Positions 9,900 to 19,255 of a stretch of 64,000 nucleotides of DNA are shown here, piece by piece. The position numbers were made by a program, and so were the translations under genes. Where the stretch lies: NCBI RefSeq assembly GCF_030545015.1, contig NZ_CP120653.1:1674001-1738000 (forward strand), read 5' to 3'. Origin of the DNA: Myroides sp. JBRI-B21084. GTDB taxonomy: Bacteria > Bacteroidota > Bacteroidia > Flavobacteriales > Flavobacteriaceae. Position 1 is the stretch's first letter. The number at the start of each line of letters is the position of its first letter. The notes under the pieces are model-generated. The model worked only from the letters and a program-made list of their open reading frames with translations. It searched no databases and was not told the origin of the DNA.

Positions 9900-11412
9900 C
9901 GTTATCATCACTAAAACTACTGCCAAATATTTGTTCGCCAGGCGGCAAATCGCTAATAGTTTGTCGGTCATTCATACTTGAAGGAAACTCATCAAATGGC
10001 ATAAAAGCATCATCTAAATTATCAAACTTACCAAATTTACCTAAGAATTTTAATCGAATGTTATCCAAACCACCGTTACGGTGTTTTGCAACAATAAATT
10101 CAGCCTGACCTTCGGTTGGGCTTTGTTCTTCATCGTCCCAAACATCAATTTTATAATATTCAGGTCTATAAATAAACGATACAATATCGGCATCTTGCTC
10201 AATTGCTCCCGATTCACGTAAATCAGACAATAACGGACGTTTAGATGAACCACGTGTTTCAACCGCACGCGATAACTGCGAAAGTGCAATTACCGGAATA
10301 TCTAATTCTTTAGCCAAACCTTTTAAGTTACGTGAAATTGTTGAGATTTCTTGCTCACGATTACCACCGCCTTTACCATTTCCGCCTGCAGTCATTAACT
10401 GCAAATAATCTATTACTATTAATTGTATGTCGTATTGAGATTTTAATCTGCGGGCTTTTGCACGTAAATCAAAAATAGATAATGAAGGGGTGTCATCTAT
10501 AAACAAAGGAGCTTTTTCTAAATCTTTTACTTTTACGTTTAGCTGTTCCCATTCGTGTTGTTCTAGTTTTCCTGTACGTAATTTTTCTGAAGACAAACCT
10601 GTTTCAGATGAAATTAAACGCGTAATTAACTGAACACTTGACATTTCTAACGAAAAAAATGCTACTCCTTTATTGGCGTCAATAGCTATGTTTCGCGCCA
10701 TTGATAGTACAAAAGCTGTTTTACCCATACCCGGACGTGCAGCAATAATAATTAAATCTGACGGTTGCCAACCTGATGTTAATCCATCTAATTTATGAAA
10801 ACCAGTTGGTAAACCCGATAAACCTTCGCGTTTACCAATTTCTTCAATTCTTTTTTTTGCTTGTGCAACTAATGATTGAGCGGTTTCGGTACTTTTCTTA
10901 ATATTTCCTTGAGTAACGTCGTAAAGTTTAGATTCAGCTTGATCTAAAAGTTCAAAAATATCAGATGATTCATCATATGCATCTTCAATTATTTCTGATG
11001 AAATTTTAATTAAACTGCGTTGAATGAATTTTTGTAAAATAATACGTGAATGGAATTCAATATGCGCCGAAGATGCAATTTTTTGAGTTAAATTAATTAA
11101 ATAAAAATCGCCGCCAATTAAATCTAGCTTCCCGTTTTTACGCAATTGGGTAGAAACTGTTAAGATATCAATTGGTTGACTAGCTTTAAATAACATTTCA
11201 ATAGCTTCATAAATATGCTTATGTGCATCTTTGTAAAATGCATCGGGCTTTAAAATGTCTATCGCTTCATCAACACCTTTTTTATCAATCATCATTGCGC
11301 CCAACACAGCTTCTTCTAAATCAATAGCTTGCGGTGGAATTTTCCCTTTTTCTAGGGTTACAATATTTTGATTAATTTTAAAATTTGTATTTACAACTTT
11401 CTCTTGTTCCAT
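9886..11412 (-). CDS. dnaB: Replicative DNA helicase DnaB
   Basis: Hexameric 5'-3' helicase that unwinds the replication fork. 508 residues. The N-terminal domain, which interacts with primase, spans about 25-130 (LEEAVLGAMMID). The RecA-like domain has Walker A PGMGKT at 227-232, Walker B in LIVIDYLQLM and the arginine-rich RSGAIEQDADIVSF-type motif LRESGAIEQDAD. The tail is acidic. The length suggests no intein. The terminator overlaps its stop codon. Confidence 0.97.
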   Translation of the reverse strand: MEQEKVVNTNFKINQNIVTLEKGKIPPQAIDLEEAVLGAMMIDKKGVDEAIDILKPDAFYKDAHKHIYEAIEMLFKASQPIDILTVSTQLRKNGKLDLIGGDFYLINLTQKIASSAHIEFHSRIILQKFIQRSLIKISSEIIEDAYDESSDIFELLDQAESKLYDVTQGNIKKSTETAQSLVAQAKKRIEEIGKREGLSGLPTGFHKLDGLTSGWQPSDLIIIAARPGMGKTAFVLSMARNIAIDANKGVAFFSLEMSSVQLITRLISSETGLSSEKLRTGKLEQHEWEQLNVKVKDLEKAPLFIDDTPSLSIFDLRAKARRLKSQYDIQLIVIDYLQLMTAGGNGKGGGNREQEISTISRNLKGLAKELDIPVIALSQLSRAVETRGSSKRPLLSDLRESGAIEQDADIVSFIYRPEYYKIDVWDDEEQSPTEGQAEFIVAKHRNGGLDNIRLKFLGKFGKFDNLDDAFMPFDEFPSSMNDRQTISDLPPGEQIFGSSFSDDNDVPF

Positions 11413-11509
11413 GAAGCGAATTTAGTTTTTTTAAAACTATTTTGCTAACAAATTTTATTAACTATTTAGTTAATTTTATTTAATGTAGATTGTTGATAAT
11501 TTTATAAAA

Positions 11510-11538
11510 AAAAAGTTAAGCATTCTGCTTAACTTTTT
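11510..11538 (-). terminator. accA terminator
   Basis: AAAAAGTTAAGCA (11510-11522) pairs with TGCTTAACTTTTT (11526-11538) around a 3-base loop. The A and T runs on both sides allow termination in either direction. It lies 14 bases after the accA stop. Confidence 0.8.
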
Positions 11539-11552
11539 GTATTGTAGAAGTT

Positions 11553-12506
11553 TTACTCTGTAAATTCTCCCATGTTAGAATATTTTTCAATTCGTTCATT
11601 TATTAACGAATTTATATTTTTCTTACTTAATTCTGCATACGTTTTAACAATGGTTTGTTTAACTGTTTCAAACGTTTCTTCACGATCGTAATGTGCACCT
11701 CCAAGTGGTTCTGCAATAACATCATCAATTAAATGGTTCTTTTTCATATCAACCGATGTTAATTTTAATGCTTCGGCTGCAATTTCTTTATATTCCCAAC
11801 TACGGAATAAGATTGATGAACATGATTCTGGTGAAATTACTGAATACCAAGTGTTTTCTAACATAAACACTTTATCGCCCACACCTATACCTAATGCGCC
11901 ACCTGAAGCACCTTCGCCAACAATTATTACAATAATTGGCACTTTAATACGAAACATTTCAAAAATATTTCTAGCAATAGCTTCACCTTGTCCGCGTTCT
12001 TCAGCTTCTAAACCTGGATAAGCACCTGGTGTATCAACAAAAGTTACAATTGGCACATTAAATTTTTCGGCCATGCGCATTAAACGCAATGCTTTTCGGT
12101 ACCCTTCAGGATTTGCCATACCAAAATTACGGTATTGACGCATTTTAGTATTCACCCCTTTTTGCTGACCAATAAACATAAATGATTGATCGCCAATTTT
12201 ACCTAAACCACCAATCATGGCTTTGTCATCTTTAACACCTCTATCACCAAAAAGTTCTAAAAAGGTATCGCCACAAAGTGCTTTAATGTATTCTAAAGTA
12301 TACGGGCGATTAGGATGACGCGATAATTGTACACGTTGCCATGCATTTAAATTACCGTATATTTCTTTTTTAGTTTCTTCTAATTTCTTTTCAATATTTT
12401 TACACGTTTCAGTAACATCAACATCTGATTCTTGCCCAATAATTTGGCATTTATCTAATTGTTCGTTTAGTTCTTTTATAGGTAACTCAAAATCTAAATA
12501 CTCCAT
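11553..12506 (-). CDS. accA: Acetyl-CoA carboxylase carboxyltransferase subunit alpha
   Basis: Alpha half of the carboxyltransferase that makes malonyl-CoA for fatty acid synthesis. 317 residues, normal length. It contains the crotonase-like fold with [18 protein letters not shown], the signature [14 protein letters not shown] and the glycine-rich [16 protein letters not shown] perfect minus-strand -7 box TATATTTG lies at 12546-12539, giving a short leader. Its accB, accC and accD partners are not in this window. Confidence 0.97.
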   Translation of the reverse strand: MEYLDFELPIKELNEQLDKCQIIGQESDVDVTETCKNIEKKLEETKKEIYGNLNAWQRVQLSRHPNRPYTLEYIKALCGDTFLELFGDRGVKDDKAMIGGLGKIGDQSFMFIGQQKGVNTKMRQYRNFGMANPEGYRKALRLMRMAEKFNVPIVTFVDTPGAYPGLEAEERGQGEAIARNIFEMFRIKVPIIVIIVGEGASGGALGIGVGDKVFMLENTWYSVISPESCSSILFRSWEYKEIAAEALKLTSVDMKKNHLIDDVIAEPLGGAHYDREETFETVKQTIVKTYAELSKKNINSLINERIEKYSNMGEFTE

Positions 12507-12538
12507 AAACCTTGTTATTTTGTGTGTTTTTGTGGCTA

Positions 12539-12546
12539 CAAATATA
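12539..12546 (-). promoter_or_regulatory. -7 promoter box for accA
   Basis: TATATTTG on the minus strand, an exact TAnnTTTG match about 33 bases upstream of the accA ATG. No convincing -33 TTG is found at the expected distance, so this is a partial promoter call. Confidence 0.4.
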
Positions 12547-12558
12547 GCGTTTTTTTAA

Positions 12559-13443
12559 TTATACGATTGCTTTTTTCCTATTTTTAAAATAGGCATTTAA
12601 TATAACTGTAAACAATATGATTAGGGCACCAATATAAAAAGCTGGTGTCATTTTTTCTTGATCTTTAAAAAAGATTACTGCCAAAATAATTCCGTAAATG
12701 GGTTCTAAATTAATGGTTAACATTACAGTATATGGCGATAAATATTTCATAATATCTATAGTTGCAAAAAAAGGATATGCTGTACAAATAGAGCCTAAAA
12801 TTCCTAACCAAATAAAATCGTTGGGTTTAAAATTAAAATTAGCATGTGTAAAGCCATCTTTAAATAACAAAACAACTGCTAAAAGTAAAATTCCACCTAA
12901 AAGTTCGTAAAAACTTATTACAATACTGTCGTAATTTTGAGCGAGTTTACCATTTATAATTGAAAAAGTAGCTGATAAAAATGCCGAAATTAAAGCTACA
13001 AAAATTCCTAATTTATATTGTGTTTCAAATTGAAAAATTAATAACAAGCCAACAACTACCAAGCATCCAAGCAAAACTTCGTAGGCAATAAACTTACGTT
13101 TGTAAAAAATTGGTTCTAAAATAGAAGTAAAAAAAGCACCTGTAGAAATACAAGCTAATGTTATTGATATATTTGAAATTTTTATTGCATGAAAAAAAGT
13201 TAACCAATGCAAAGCTATTATGAAACCAAAGAATAAAAAACGAAGTATGTCGGCTTTTTTTATTGCTAAATTTCGCTTTTTAAAAAGTAAATAAAAATAA
13301 ATTACTACAATAGCAATTACCATACGAGTAAAAACTAATGGTAAGGCTTGTAACGAAATTAATTGACCTAACAATGCCGTAAAACCCCAAATAAAAACAA
13401 TAAAATGTAAATGTAACTGGTTTTTTAAATTAACGTTTTGCAT
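12559..13443 (-). CDS. EamA/DMT family transporter
   Basis: 294 residues with about ten hydrophobic segments in two repeats, typical of drug/metabolite transporters of the inner membrane (EamA, RhaT/YdcZ relatives). The N-terminal repeat begins HFIVFIWGFTALLGQLI. The second begins near YELLGGILLLAVVLL. The substrate cannot be told from sequence; amino acids or metabolites are common for the family. It overlaps the end of the upstream LptF/G-type gene by 14 bases, so the two are translationally linked. Confidence 0.85.
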   Translation of the reverse strand: MQNVNLKNQLHLHFIVFIWGFTALLGQLISLQALPLVFTRMVIAIVVIYFYLLFKKRNLAIKKADILRFLFFGFIIALHWLTFFHAIKISNISITLACISTGAFFTSILEPIFYKRKFIAYEVLLGCLVVVGLLLIFQFETQYKLGIFVALISAFLSATFSIINGKLAQNYDSIVISFYELLGGILLLAVVLLFKDGFTHANFNFKPNDFIWLGILGSICTAYPFFATIDIMKYLSPYTVMLTINLEPIYGIILAVIFFKDQEKMTPAFYIGALIILFTVILNAYFKNRKKAIV

Positions 13444-14503
13444 TATTTAAAAGATATACAGCTAAAATTCCGAAAACTACATTTGGAAACCATACTGCGA
13501 ATAAAGGATTAATACTAGAAGCTTCGGCTAATGTTCCAAAAATTTTATCGAAGAAAATGTATGTAAAAGCCAAACCTATACCCATTGCTAGGTTTACTCC
13601 CATTCCTCCTCTTCGTTTCATTGATGATACTGCAACAGCAATAATGGTTAGGATAAATGCCGAAACTGGAACACTGTATTTTTTATATTTTACTACTAAG
13701 TATGCATTTATATTTGCCGAGCCACGCATTTTTTCTTTTTCAATAAACTTATTTAATTCGGTAAGTGTCATTGTTTCCGCAGCGTAAATTGCTGGAGTTA
13801 AGTCGTCTACTTCAAAATTAAACTTTACTTTTTTAACAGGTTCTTTTTCAATTACATCGTCTAATTTACCTACAGTACGTTTTTGGTAATTATATAAAGT
13901 ATAATCTTTCGTACTATCGTTGTAAACAATTCTTCCAGCTTCAATTTTTGAAACTAAATTAAAACCATCAAATTTTTCTAAAGTAAAATTATATCCTGTT
14001 TTATCGCTATAACTAAAATTACTAACGTAAATAAATTCGTTTTTGCTAATTTGTTTAAAAACGTTTTGGGTTTGGCGAATTTCTTTTCGTTTTAAATACT
14101 TAAATTTAAAATCGTTATAGCCTAAACTGGCTTTAGGTACAATAAAAAAGCCCATTAATAACGAAAAAATAAAAATAAAGGTTGCACCAATAATATATGG
14201 ACGCAAAAAACGCATGTATGAAATTCCTGAGCTTAAAATAGCAACAATTTCAGTATTACCCGCAAGTTTTGATGTGAACCAAATAATTGATATGAACAAA
14301 AAAATAGGAAAAAGCATATTGGCAAAATATATGGTAAAATTGCCGTAATAGCCTAAAACTTCTATTAAAGGAATTCCGTTTTCTAAAATTTTATTAATTT
14401 TTTCGGCTACATCAATTGCTATTCCAATAGGAATAAACAACATAATCATTACAAAGAATGTTCCTAAATATCTTTTTAAAATGTACCAATCAATTATTTT
14501 CAT
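13430..14503 (-). CDS. LptF/LptG family permease (YjgP/YjgQ)
   Basis: 357 residues. Transmembrane helices lie near residues 10-35, 50-75, 100-125 and three more after residue 270, with a large periplasmic beta-rich domain between, the LptF/G layout. These proteins form the membrane part of the ABC transporter that extracts LPS to the outer membrane. Whether this is the LptF or the LptG copy cannot be decided here. The opening MKIIDWYILKRYLGTFFVM is characteristic. It lies ten bases after tgt and overlaps the EamA gene. Confidence 0.9.
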   Translation of the reverse strand: MKIIDWYILKRYLGTFFVMIMLFIPIGIAIDVAEKINKILENGIPLIEVLGYYGNFTIYFANMLFPIFLFISIIWFTSKLAGNTEIVAILSSGISYMRFLRPYIIGATFIFIFSLLMGFFIVPKASLGYNDFKFKYLKRKEIRQTQNVFKQISKNEFIYVSNFSYSDKTGYNFTLEKFDGFNLVSKIEAGRIVYNDSTKDYTLYNYQKRTVGKLDDVIEKEPVKKVKFNFEVDDLTPAIYAAETMTLTELNKFIEKEKMRGSANINAYLVVKYKKYSVPVSAFILTIIAVAVSSMKRRGGMGVNLAMGIGLAFTYIFFDKIFGTLAEASSINPLFAVWFPNVVFGILAVYLLNNAKR

Positions 14504-14513
14504 TTGTAAAAAA

Positions 14514-15644
14514 TTATAAGCGAGTGGCCATTTGTTTTACCATTTTTTCTTTCCAATTATAAAAAGTTCCAGCTAAAATTTGCTTGCGAGCTTCGCGTAC
14601 TAACCACATATAAAAACCTAAATTGTGAATTGTAGCGATTTGTTTGGCAAGATACTCGTCTGATATAAATAAATGGCGTAAATAAGCTTTTGAATAATCG
14701 GTATCAACCCAAGTGTGTCCCATTGGATCAATTGGACTAAAATCATCGGCCCATTTTTTATTTTTTATATTGATGAAACCTTCGCTGGTAAATAACATTC
14801 CATTACGTGCGTTACGTGTAGGCATTACGCAATCAAACATATCAATACCTAAGGCTATGTTTTCTAAAATATTAATTGGTGTACCCACCCCCATAAGATA
14901 TCGCGGTTTATCTTTTGGTAGAATATTAGTTACCACTTCGCACATTTCATACATTTCCTCTGCTGGTTCACCAACTGAAAGCCCACCAATTGCATTACCA
15001 ACAGCACCTGCATTTGCAATATATTCTGCCGATTGTGCACGTAAATCTTTAAAAGTTGAACCTTGTACAATTGGGAAAAATGCTTGATCGTAACCGTATT
15101 TTGTAGGAACTTTTTCTAAATGATCGATGCAACGATCTAACCAACGATGGGTCATATGCATACTGCGTTTTGCATAACGGTAATCACAAGGATACGGCGT
15201 ACATTCGTCAAAAGCCATAATGATATCGGCACCAATTGTACGTTGAATTTCCATTACATTTTCGGGTGAAAAGAAATGGTATGAACCATCGATATGTGAT
15301 TTAAATTTTACTCCCTCTTCTTTAATTTTTCTTCTACCCGATAAAGAATAAACCTGAAAACCACCAGAATCGGTCAAAATATTACGATCCCAGTTCATAA
15401 ATTTATGTAAACCACCTGCTTTTTCTAAAATTTCGGTTTTAGGGCGTAAATATAAATGATAGGTATTACCTAATATAATATCTGGATTAATATCTTCTTT
15501 TAATTCGCGCTGATGCACTCCTTTAACGGTAGCTGCCGTTCCAACGGGCATAAAAATTGGGGTTTCAATAACGCCGTGATCGGTTGTAATTACACCTGCT
15601 CTGGCTTTTGAATGGATATCGGTATGAAGTAAATCGAATTTCAT
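14514..15644 (-). CDS. tgt: tRNA-guanine transglycosylase without the classic zinc motif
   Basis: Exchanges guanine-34 for a queuosine precursor in tRNAs with GUN anticodons. 376 residues. Active-site aspartates are present: D92 (TDSGGFQV) and D271 (DMFDCVMPTRNARNG). The C-terminal region that normally carries CxCxxC plus His as the zinc site reads DFSPIDPMGH..DTDYSKAYLRHL (about 301-325), with no cysteines. I believe Bacteroidota enzymes commonly lack this motif. An exact -7 box TATATTTG lies at 15670-15663 on the minus strand, 19 bases upstream of the ATG. It leads into the LptF/G and EamA genes. Confidence 0.95.
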   Translation of the reverse strand: MKFDLLHTDIHSKARAGVITTDHGVIETPIFMPVGTAATVKGVHQRELKEDINPDIILGNTYHLYLRPKTEILEKAGGLHKFMNWDRNILTDSGGFQVYSLSGRRKIKEEGVKFKSHIDGSYHFFSPENVMEIQRTIGADIIMAFDECTPYPCDYRYAKRSMHMTHRWLDRCIDHLEKVPTKYGYDQAFFPIVQGSTFKDLRAQSAEYIANAGAVGNAIGGLSVGEPAEEMYEMCEVVTNILPKDKPRYLMGVGTPINILENIALGIDMFDCVMPTRNARNGMLFTSEGFINIKNKKWADDFSPIDPMGHTWVDTDYSKAYLRHLFISDEYLAKQIATIHNLGFYMWLVREARKQILAGTFYNWKEKMVKQMATRL

Positions 15645-15662
15645 TTGCTATTTTTCAAACTG

Positions 15663-15670
15663 CAAATATA
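15663..15670 (-). promoter_or_regulatory. -7 promoter box for tgt
   Basis: TATATTTG on the minus strand, an exact TAnnTTTG match. It gives a leader of only about a dozen bases before the tgt ATG at 15644. No clear -33 element. Confidence 0.4.
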
Positions 15671-15710
15671 GGGCTTTAAACTGTTATTATTTAAAACATT
15701 TCGTTTAAAA

Positions 15711-16418
15711 TTAATAGTAATGAAAATGTGTGTATTCTTTGTCCGATCCATTTTCTCGCATCATTTGTGTACTTACATAATTACTTTCATTATACCTAAG
15801 GTCAAAAGTATATTCAATTGTGTTATGTGGCATTTTAACCTCGTGCTTTATTATATTATTTTTATTTATGTATTTTATGATTTTAAAAGCTTTTGGAAAA
15901 ATATTATAATATGGATTTCGAGTAGTATCAAACGTATAATTTTGGTAATAATCGTAGGAGTTTTCGGCAATTAAATTTTCATTTTTTACAATTTTTGTTG
16001 GATTGTACAAATAGCCTTCTGTATTATATTCGTAATTTAATGAATATTGTAATTGATTGTTTTTATCATAAACAGTAGCCTTTGATATTTGATTAAATCG
16101 GTTATAAGTATACTTGGTAATACGTTTAGTATAAGCACTTGGGTCTGTTAAATTCTTAACTAAATAATGATCCTCTGTTATTTGATTAAATTCATTATAA
16201 AAAAATTTATGACTAATTTCTGATTCTTTCATAACGTAAACCGAATCGATAAATCCATTTTGGTGATAATAATACTTAAATATGTATTTATCTTCTCGTT
16301 GTCTAATTTTCAGCCCTTCCGGTGGTACTTCGGCAATTGCGTTTTTTTTCACATAATCATCACTTTTATTGCAAGCTGCAAATAATAATGGAATACAAAG
16401 TGTTATTATTTTTTTCAT
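15711..16418 (-). CDS. Hypothetical lipoprotein, paralogue A of a tandem pair
   Basis: 235 residues. A lipoprotein signal ends in LFAAC with Cys at 16, followed by acidic residues (NKSDD) that might favour surface export in flavobacteria. After the linker PPEGLK the protein consists of aromatic strand-turn units (YYYHQNGFIDSVY, YNEFNQITE, YNRFNQISKA, YNTEGYLYN), similar in style to YD/RHS-like beta repeats. It shares this layout and the block NPYYNIFPKAFKIIKYINKNN with its upstream neighbour. Function unknown. Confidence 0.7.
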   Translation of the reverse strand: MKKIITLCIPLLFAACNKSDDYVKKNAIAEVPPEGLKIRQREDKYIFKYYYHQNGFIDSVYVMKESEISHKFFYNEFNQITEDHYLVKNLTDPSAYTKRITKYTYNRFNQISKATVYDKNNQLQYSLNYEYNTEGYLYNPTKIVKNENLIAENSYDYYQNYTFDTTRNPYYNIFPKAFKIIKYINKNNIIKHEVKMPHNTIEYTFDLRYNESNYVSTQMMRENGSDKEYTHFHYY

Positions 16419-16430
16419 AATGTGGTACCT

Positions 16431-17165
16431 TTAATAATAAGAAAAACCTCTGCTATCTTCACTATCTATAGGCATATTTGATATGTGTTCGGATATGATA
16501 TAGTTTTGTGAATTGTATTCTAAGGTGTGTAAATAAGTGTACACATTGTTTCCGTAACGTTCTTCTGTTACTAAAATGTTGTTTTTATTTACATAATTTA
16601 GAATTCTATAAGCATTTGGGTAAATATTATAGAACGGATTTGGATTATTATCAAATTGATACGTTGTTGAACCTGATTTAACTACATTTCCGTTTACAAT
16701 TATTACTCCTGAATTTAACAAATATCCATCGTTTGCATATTTATACTGCCTAAAACCTACTACAATGCTATCTTTGTCATACGTAATGGCCTCAACAATT
16801 TGACTTTTAGTATTATACTTATAATAAGTTGATTCAATAGTTTCAAATTCCATGTGGTTTGGATCGTATTCTCTAAAGCGCCTTGCAATAATTTGATTTT
16901 TATCGTTATAAATATATTTTCTTGTTTTAACATATCCTAGCCATGAATTGCTTGTGAAGATAGAATCAATAAAACTATTTTTATGATAATAGTATGAAGA
17001 TGAATTTATTGCATACAAATATTTCAACTTCAAACCCTCGGGCGGTGTTTCAGGTTGTTGTTCCGAATGCTGCGGTTTTAAATCGTCTCTAAAAAAATCG
17101 TCATTTGAACAAGCCAAAAAGAAAAAACTTATTATTATTAAAACACTATTTTTCATAACAACCAC
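16431..17165 (-). CDS. Hypothetical lipoprotein, paralogue B of a tandem pair
   Basis: Up to 244 residues. The likely true start is the fourth codon, at 17156 (MKNSVLII), which gives a compact lipoprotein signal with lipobox FLAC followed by SNDD. The mature part repeats the features of its downstream neighbour: PPEGLK, YYYHKNSFIDSIF, YNDKNQIIA and NPFYNIYPNAYRILNYVNKNN. The two genes are 12 bases apart and clearly arose by tandem duplication. Possibly a surface beta-structured protein. No known family recognised. Confidence 0.7.
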   Translation of the reverse strand: MVVMKNSVLIIISFFFLACSNDDFFRDDLKPQHSEQQPETPPEGLKLKYLYAINSSSYYYHKNSFIDSIFTSNSWLGYVKTRKYIYNDKNQIIARRFREYDPNHMEFETIESTYYKYNTKSQIVEAITYDKDSIVVGFRQYKYANDGYLLNSGVIIVNGNVVKSGSTTYQFDNNPNPFYNIYPNAYRILNYVNKNNILVTEERYGNNVYTYLHTLEYNSQNYIISEHISNMPIDSEDSRGFSYY

Positions 17166-17186
17166 ATTTTATGATAAATTTAATAA

Positions 17187-17216
17187 AAAAAATCCATTCA
17201 AACGAATGGATTTTTA
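17187..17216 (-). terminator. Terminator after barrel protein gene
   Basis: AAATCCATTC (17190-17199) pairs with GAATGGATTT (17204-17213) around a 4-base loop, with A and T runs on either side. It separates the barrel protein gene from the lipoprotein pair. Confidence 0.75.
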
Positions 17217-17236
17217 ACATTTTATTTAATGATTTT

Positions 17237-17788
17237 TTACCAATTATTCATATTTATAGTAATACCTACAGATATTGCTGCTTTTTTAGCAAAAAAATCA
17301 GGAATTGGATTTCCGTTTTCATCTTCAGATAATGAAAAACTTTCTCCCATTATTGACGACAAACCTTGTTTATACATTCCATATACACCAATTTTTTCGG
17401 TAAAATTATATTTAAAACCTGTATGTACCCCTAAAGAATGCACCGAAGCATCTCCACCTAAAAATACATCTACATTTTTGGGTAATTTTAATGTTTCTAA
17501 AAAGTGAAAACGAAGAAAACAACCAACATCTATTTTATCTATAAACTTAAATCCATTTTCAATACCCACAGCTTCTTTTTCTTTAGTTGAAAACAAATAG
17601 GTTACTTGGGTACCCCACGAAAACAAATCATTTACACCTAAATTATTTTGATATTCAATTCCTGAATTTCCACCTATATTAGTATATCCTAAAAATACTT
17701 TTAAATCTCCATATCCGTCATAAGCTTGAGCAAACGCACCCGATTGAACACCTAAAAAGGCAAAAAATGCAATAATACTTTTTTTCAT
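17237..17788 (-). CDS. Small outer-membrane beta-barrel-like protein (DUF6646-like)
   Basis: 183 residues. A Sec signal peptide is followed by QAYDGYGD (cleavage near residue 20). The rest is alternating short hydrophobic strands (DLKVFLGYTNIGG, SWGTQVTYLF, VDVFLGGDASVH, LGVHTGFKYNFT) ending in the final strand AAISVGITINMNNW, as expected for a small outer-membrane barrel. It reminds me of the flavobacterial DUF6646 family, but I cannot confirm that. It is flanked by terminators on both sides, so it is a single-gene unit. Confidence 0.65.
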   Translation of the reverse strand: MKKSIIAFFAFLGVQSGAFAQAYDGYGDLKVFLGYTNIGGNSGIEYQNNLGVNDLFSWGTQVTYLFSTKEKEAVGIENGFKFIDKIDVGCFLRFHFLETLKLPKNVDVFLGGDASVHSLGVHTGFKYNFTEKIGVYGMYKQGLSSIMGESFSLSEDENGNPIPDFFAKKAAISVGITINMNNW

Positions 17789-17821
17789 TATATATTGTTT
17801 TTATTAAGTTGATTAAAAAGA

Positions 17822-17856
17822 AAAAGCCGTTTCACTGTGAAAATGAAACGGCTTTA
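17822..17856 (-). terminator. fahA terminator
   Basis: AAAGCCGTTTCA (17823-17834) pairs with TGAAACGGCTTT (17844-17855) around a 9-base loop. It lies directly after the fumarylacetoacetase gene on the minus strand. Confidence 0.8.
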
Positions 17857-17873
17857 ATATTTATAAAAAAGGT

Positions 17874-19163
17874 TTAATTTTCTAATGGAATTGCTGGTAA
17901 TAATTGTGACGAAACTTCTCCAAAACCAATTCTAACACCATCTTTTTCACAATATCCTTTTATAATTACGGTATCAAAATCTTCAATAAACGCACGGGTT
18001 GAACCATCATTCATTTCAATAGGATTTTGTCCACCCCATGTTAACTCTAACATTGAACCAAAACTATCTTTAGTTGGCCCCGAAATGGTACCCGACCCCA
18101 TTAAATCGCCCGAAGTAACCAAACATCCATTTACAGTATGGTGTGCTAATTGCTGTGCCATAGTCCAATACATATATTTTAAGTTAGATTTACATACCGT
18201 TGTTGCACTTTTACCATCGGGTTGAATTAATACTTCTAAATTAATATCAAAAGAATGGTTGCCTTTTTGTTGTAAGTAAGGTAACGGTTTAGGATCTTCT
18301 TGCGAAGGTCCTTCGCAACGGTAAGGTTCTAAAGCATCCATGGTTACAACCCAACAAGATATAGATGAACCAAAGTTTTTTGCTAAAAAGGGTCCTAGTG
18401 GTACATATTCCCAAGCTTGTATATCACGAGCCGACCAATCGTTTAACAAAACCATTCCAAACATATGGTTTTCAGCATCTTCAACCGAAACTCTATCGCC
18501 CATAATATTTGCATCAGCTGTTATAAAAGCTGTTTCAAGTTCAAAATCAACGCGTTTTGATGGTCCAAAAACAGGTTGCGTTTCACCTTTTGGTAACATT
18601 TGCCCTAACGGACGATTAACAGGTACACCAGAAGGCACCACTGTAGAACTTCTTCCGTGATATCCTACTGGTAAGTGCAACCAGTTTGGTAATAAAGCGT
18701 TTGCAGGATCGCGAAACATCATACCTACGTTGGTTGCGTGTTCACGACTTGAGTAAAAATCGGTATAATCGCCAATAAAAACAGGTAATTCTACATTTAC
18801 ATCGTTAATATTAAAAATGGTAAGTTCACGTGCTTTAGCATCGTCGCGTAATTTTGGATTGTTTGCTTCAAAAATTTCAGAAATTCTGTTGCGAATTGCG
18901 CTCCAAACTTGTTTTCCTTCGCTAATAAAGGCATTTAAAGTTTCATCGTACAATACATTATCATCAAAATCGATATCTTTAAAAAAGCCTAAATCGTTTA
19001 ATGCAGTTAAACTAATAGCGTAATCGCCAATTCGGGTACCAATTACAAATTCGTCATCTTCTACCGAAAAAACGCCAAAAGGTATATTTTGTATAGGAAA
19101 ATCGCTGTTTGTAGCTACTTCTAACCACGATTTTAAATTAGGATTGTTCGCAGGTATATTCAT
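17874..19163 (-). CDS. fahA: Fumarylacetoacetase
   Basis: Last step of tyrosine catabolism, splitting fumarylacetoacetate into fumarate and acetoacetate. 429 residues, matching the eukaryote-like long form. The N-terminal domain opens SDFPIQNIPFGVFS. The catalytic domain has DYTDFYSSREHATNVG, LLNDWSARDIQAWEYVPLGPF and the substrate loop GSGTISGPT. Metal-binding acidic residues are in place. No other tyrosine-degradation gene (hmgA, hppD) is adjacent in this window. Confidence 0.96.
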   Translation of the reverse strand: MNIPANNPNLKSWLEVATNSDFPIQNIPFGVFSVEDDEFVIGTRIGDYAISLTALNDLGFFKDIDFDDNVLYDETLNAFISEGKQVWSAIRNRISEIFEANNPKLRDDAKARELTIFNINDVNVELPVFIGDYTDFYSSREHATNVGMMFRDPANALLPNWLHLPVGYHGRSSTVVPSGVPVNRPLGQMLPKGETQPVFGPSKRVDFELETAFITADANIMGDRVSVEDAENHMFGMVLLNDWSARDIQAWEYVPLGPFLAKNFGSSISCWVVTMDALEPYRCEGPSQEDPKPLPYLQQKGNHSFDINLEVLIQPDGKSATTVCKSNLKYMYWTMAQQLAHHTVNGCLVTSGDLMGSGTISGPTKDSFGSMLELTWGGQNPIEMNDGSTRAFIEDFDTVIIKGYCEKDGVRIGFGEVSSQLLPAIPLEN

Positions 19164-19222
19164 TTTTTAATTATTTTTTGTTCTAATTAATTTACATATG
19201 CGAATATAACAATGATTTTTTA

Positions 19223-19230
19223 TAAATTTG
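19223..19230 (+). promoter_or_regulatory. -7 promoter box for glyA
   Basis: TAAATTTG, an exact TAnnTTTG match 25 bases upstream of the glyA ATG. The expected -33 TTG is not evident. Confidence 0.35.
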
Positions 19231-19255
19231 AGTTCAATTTAAAGATTTAATAAAA

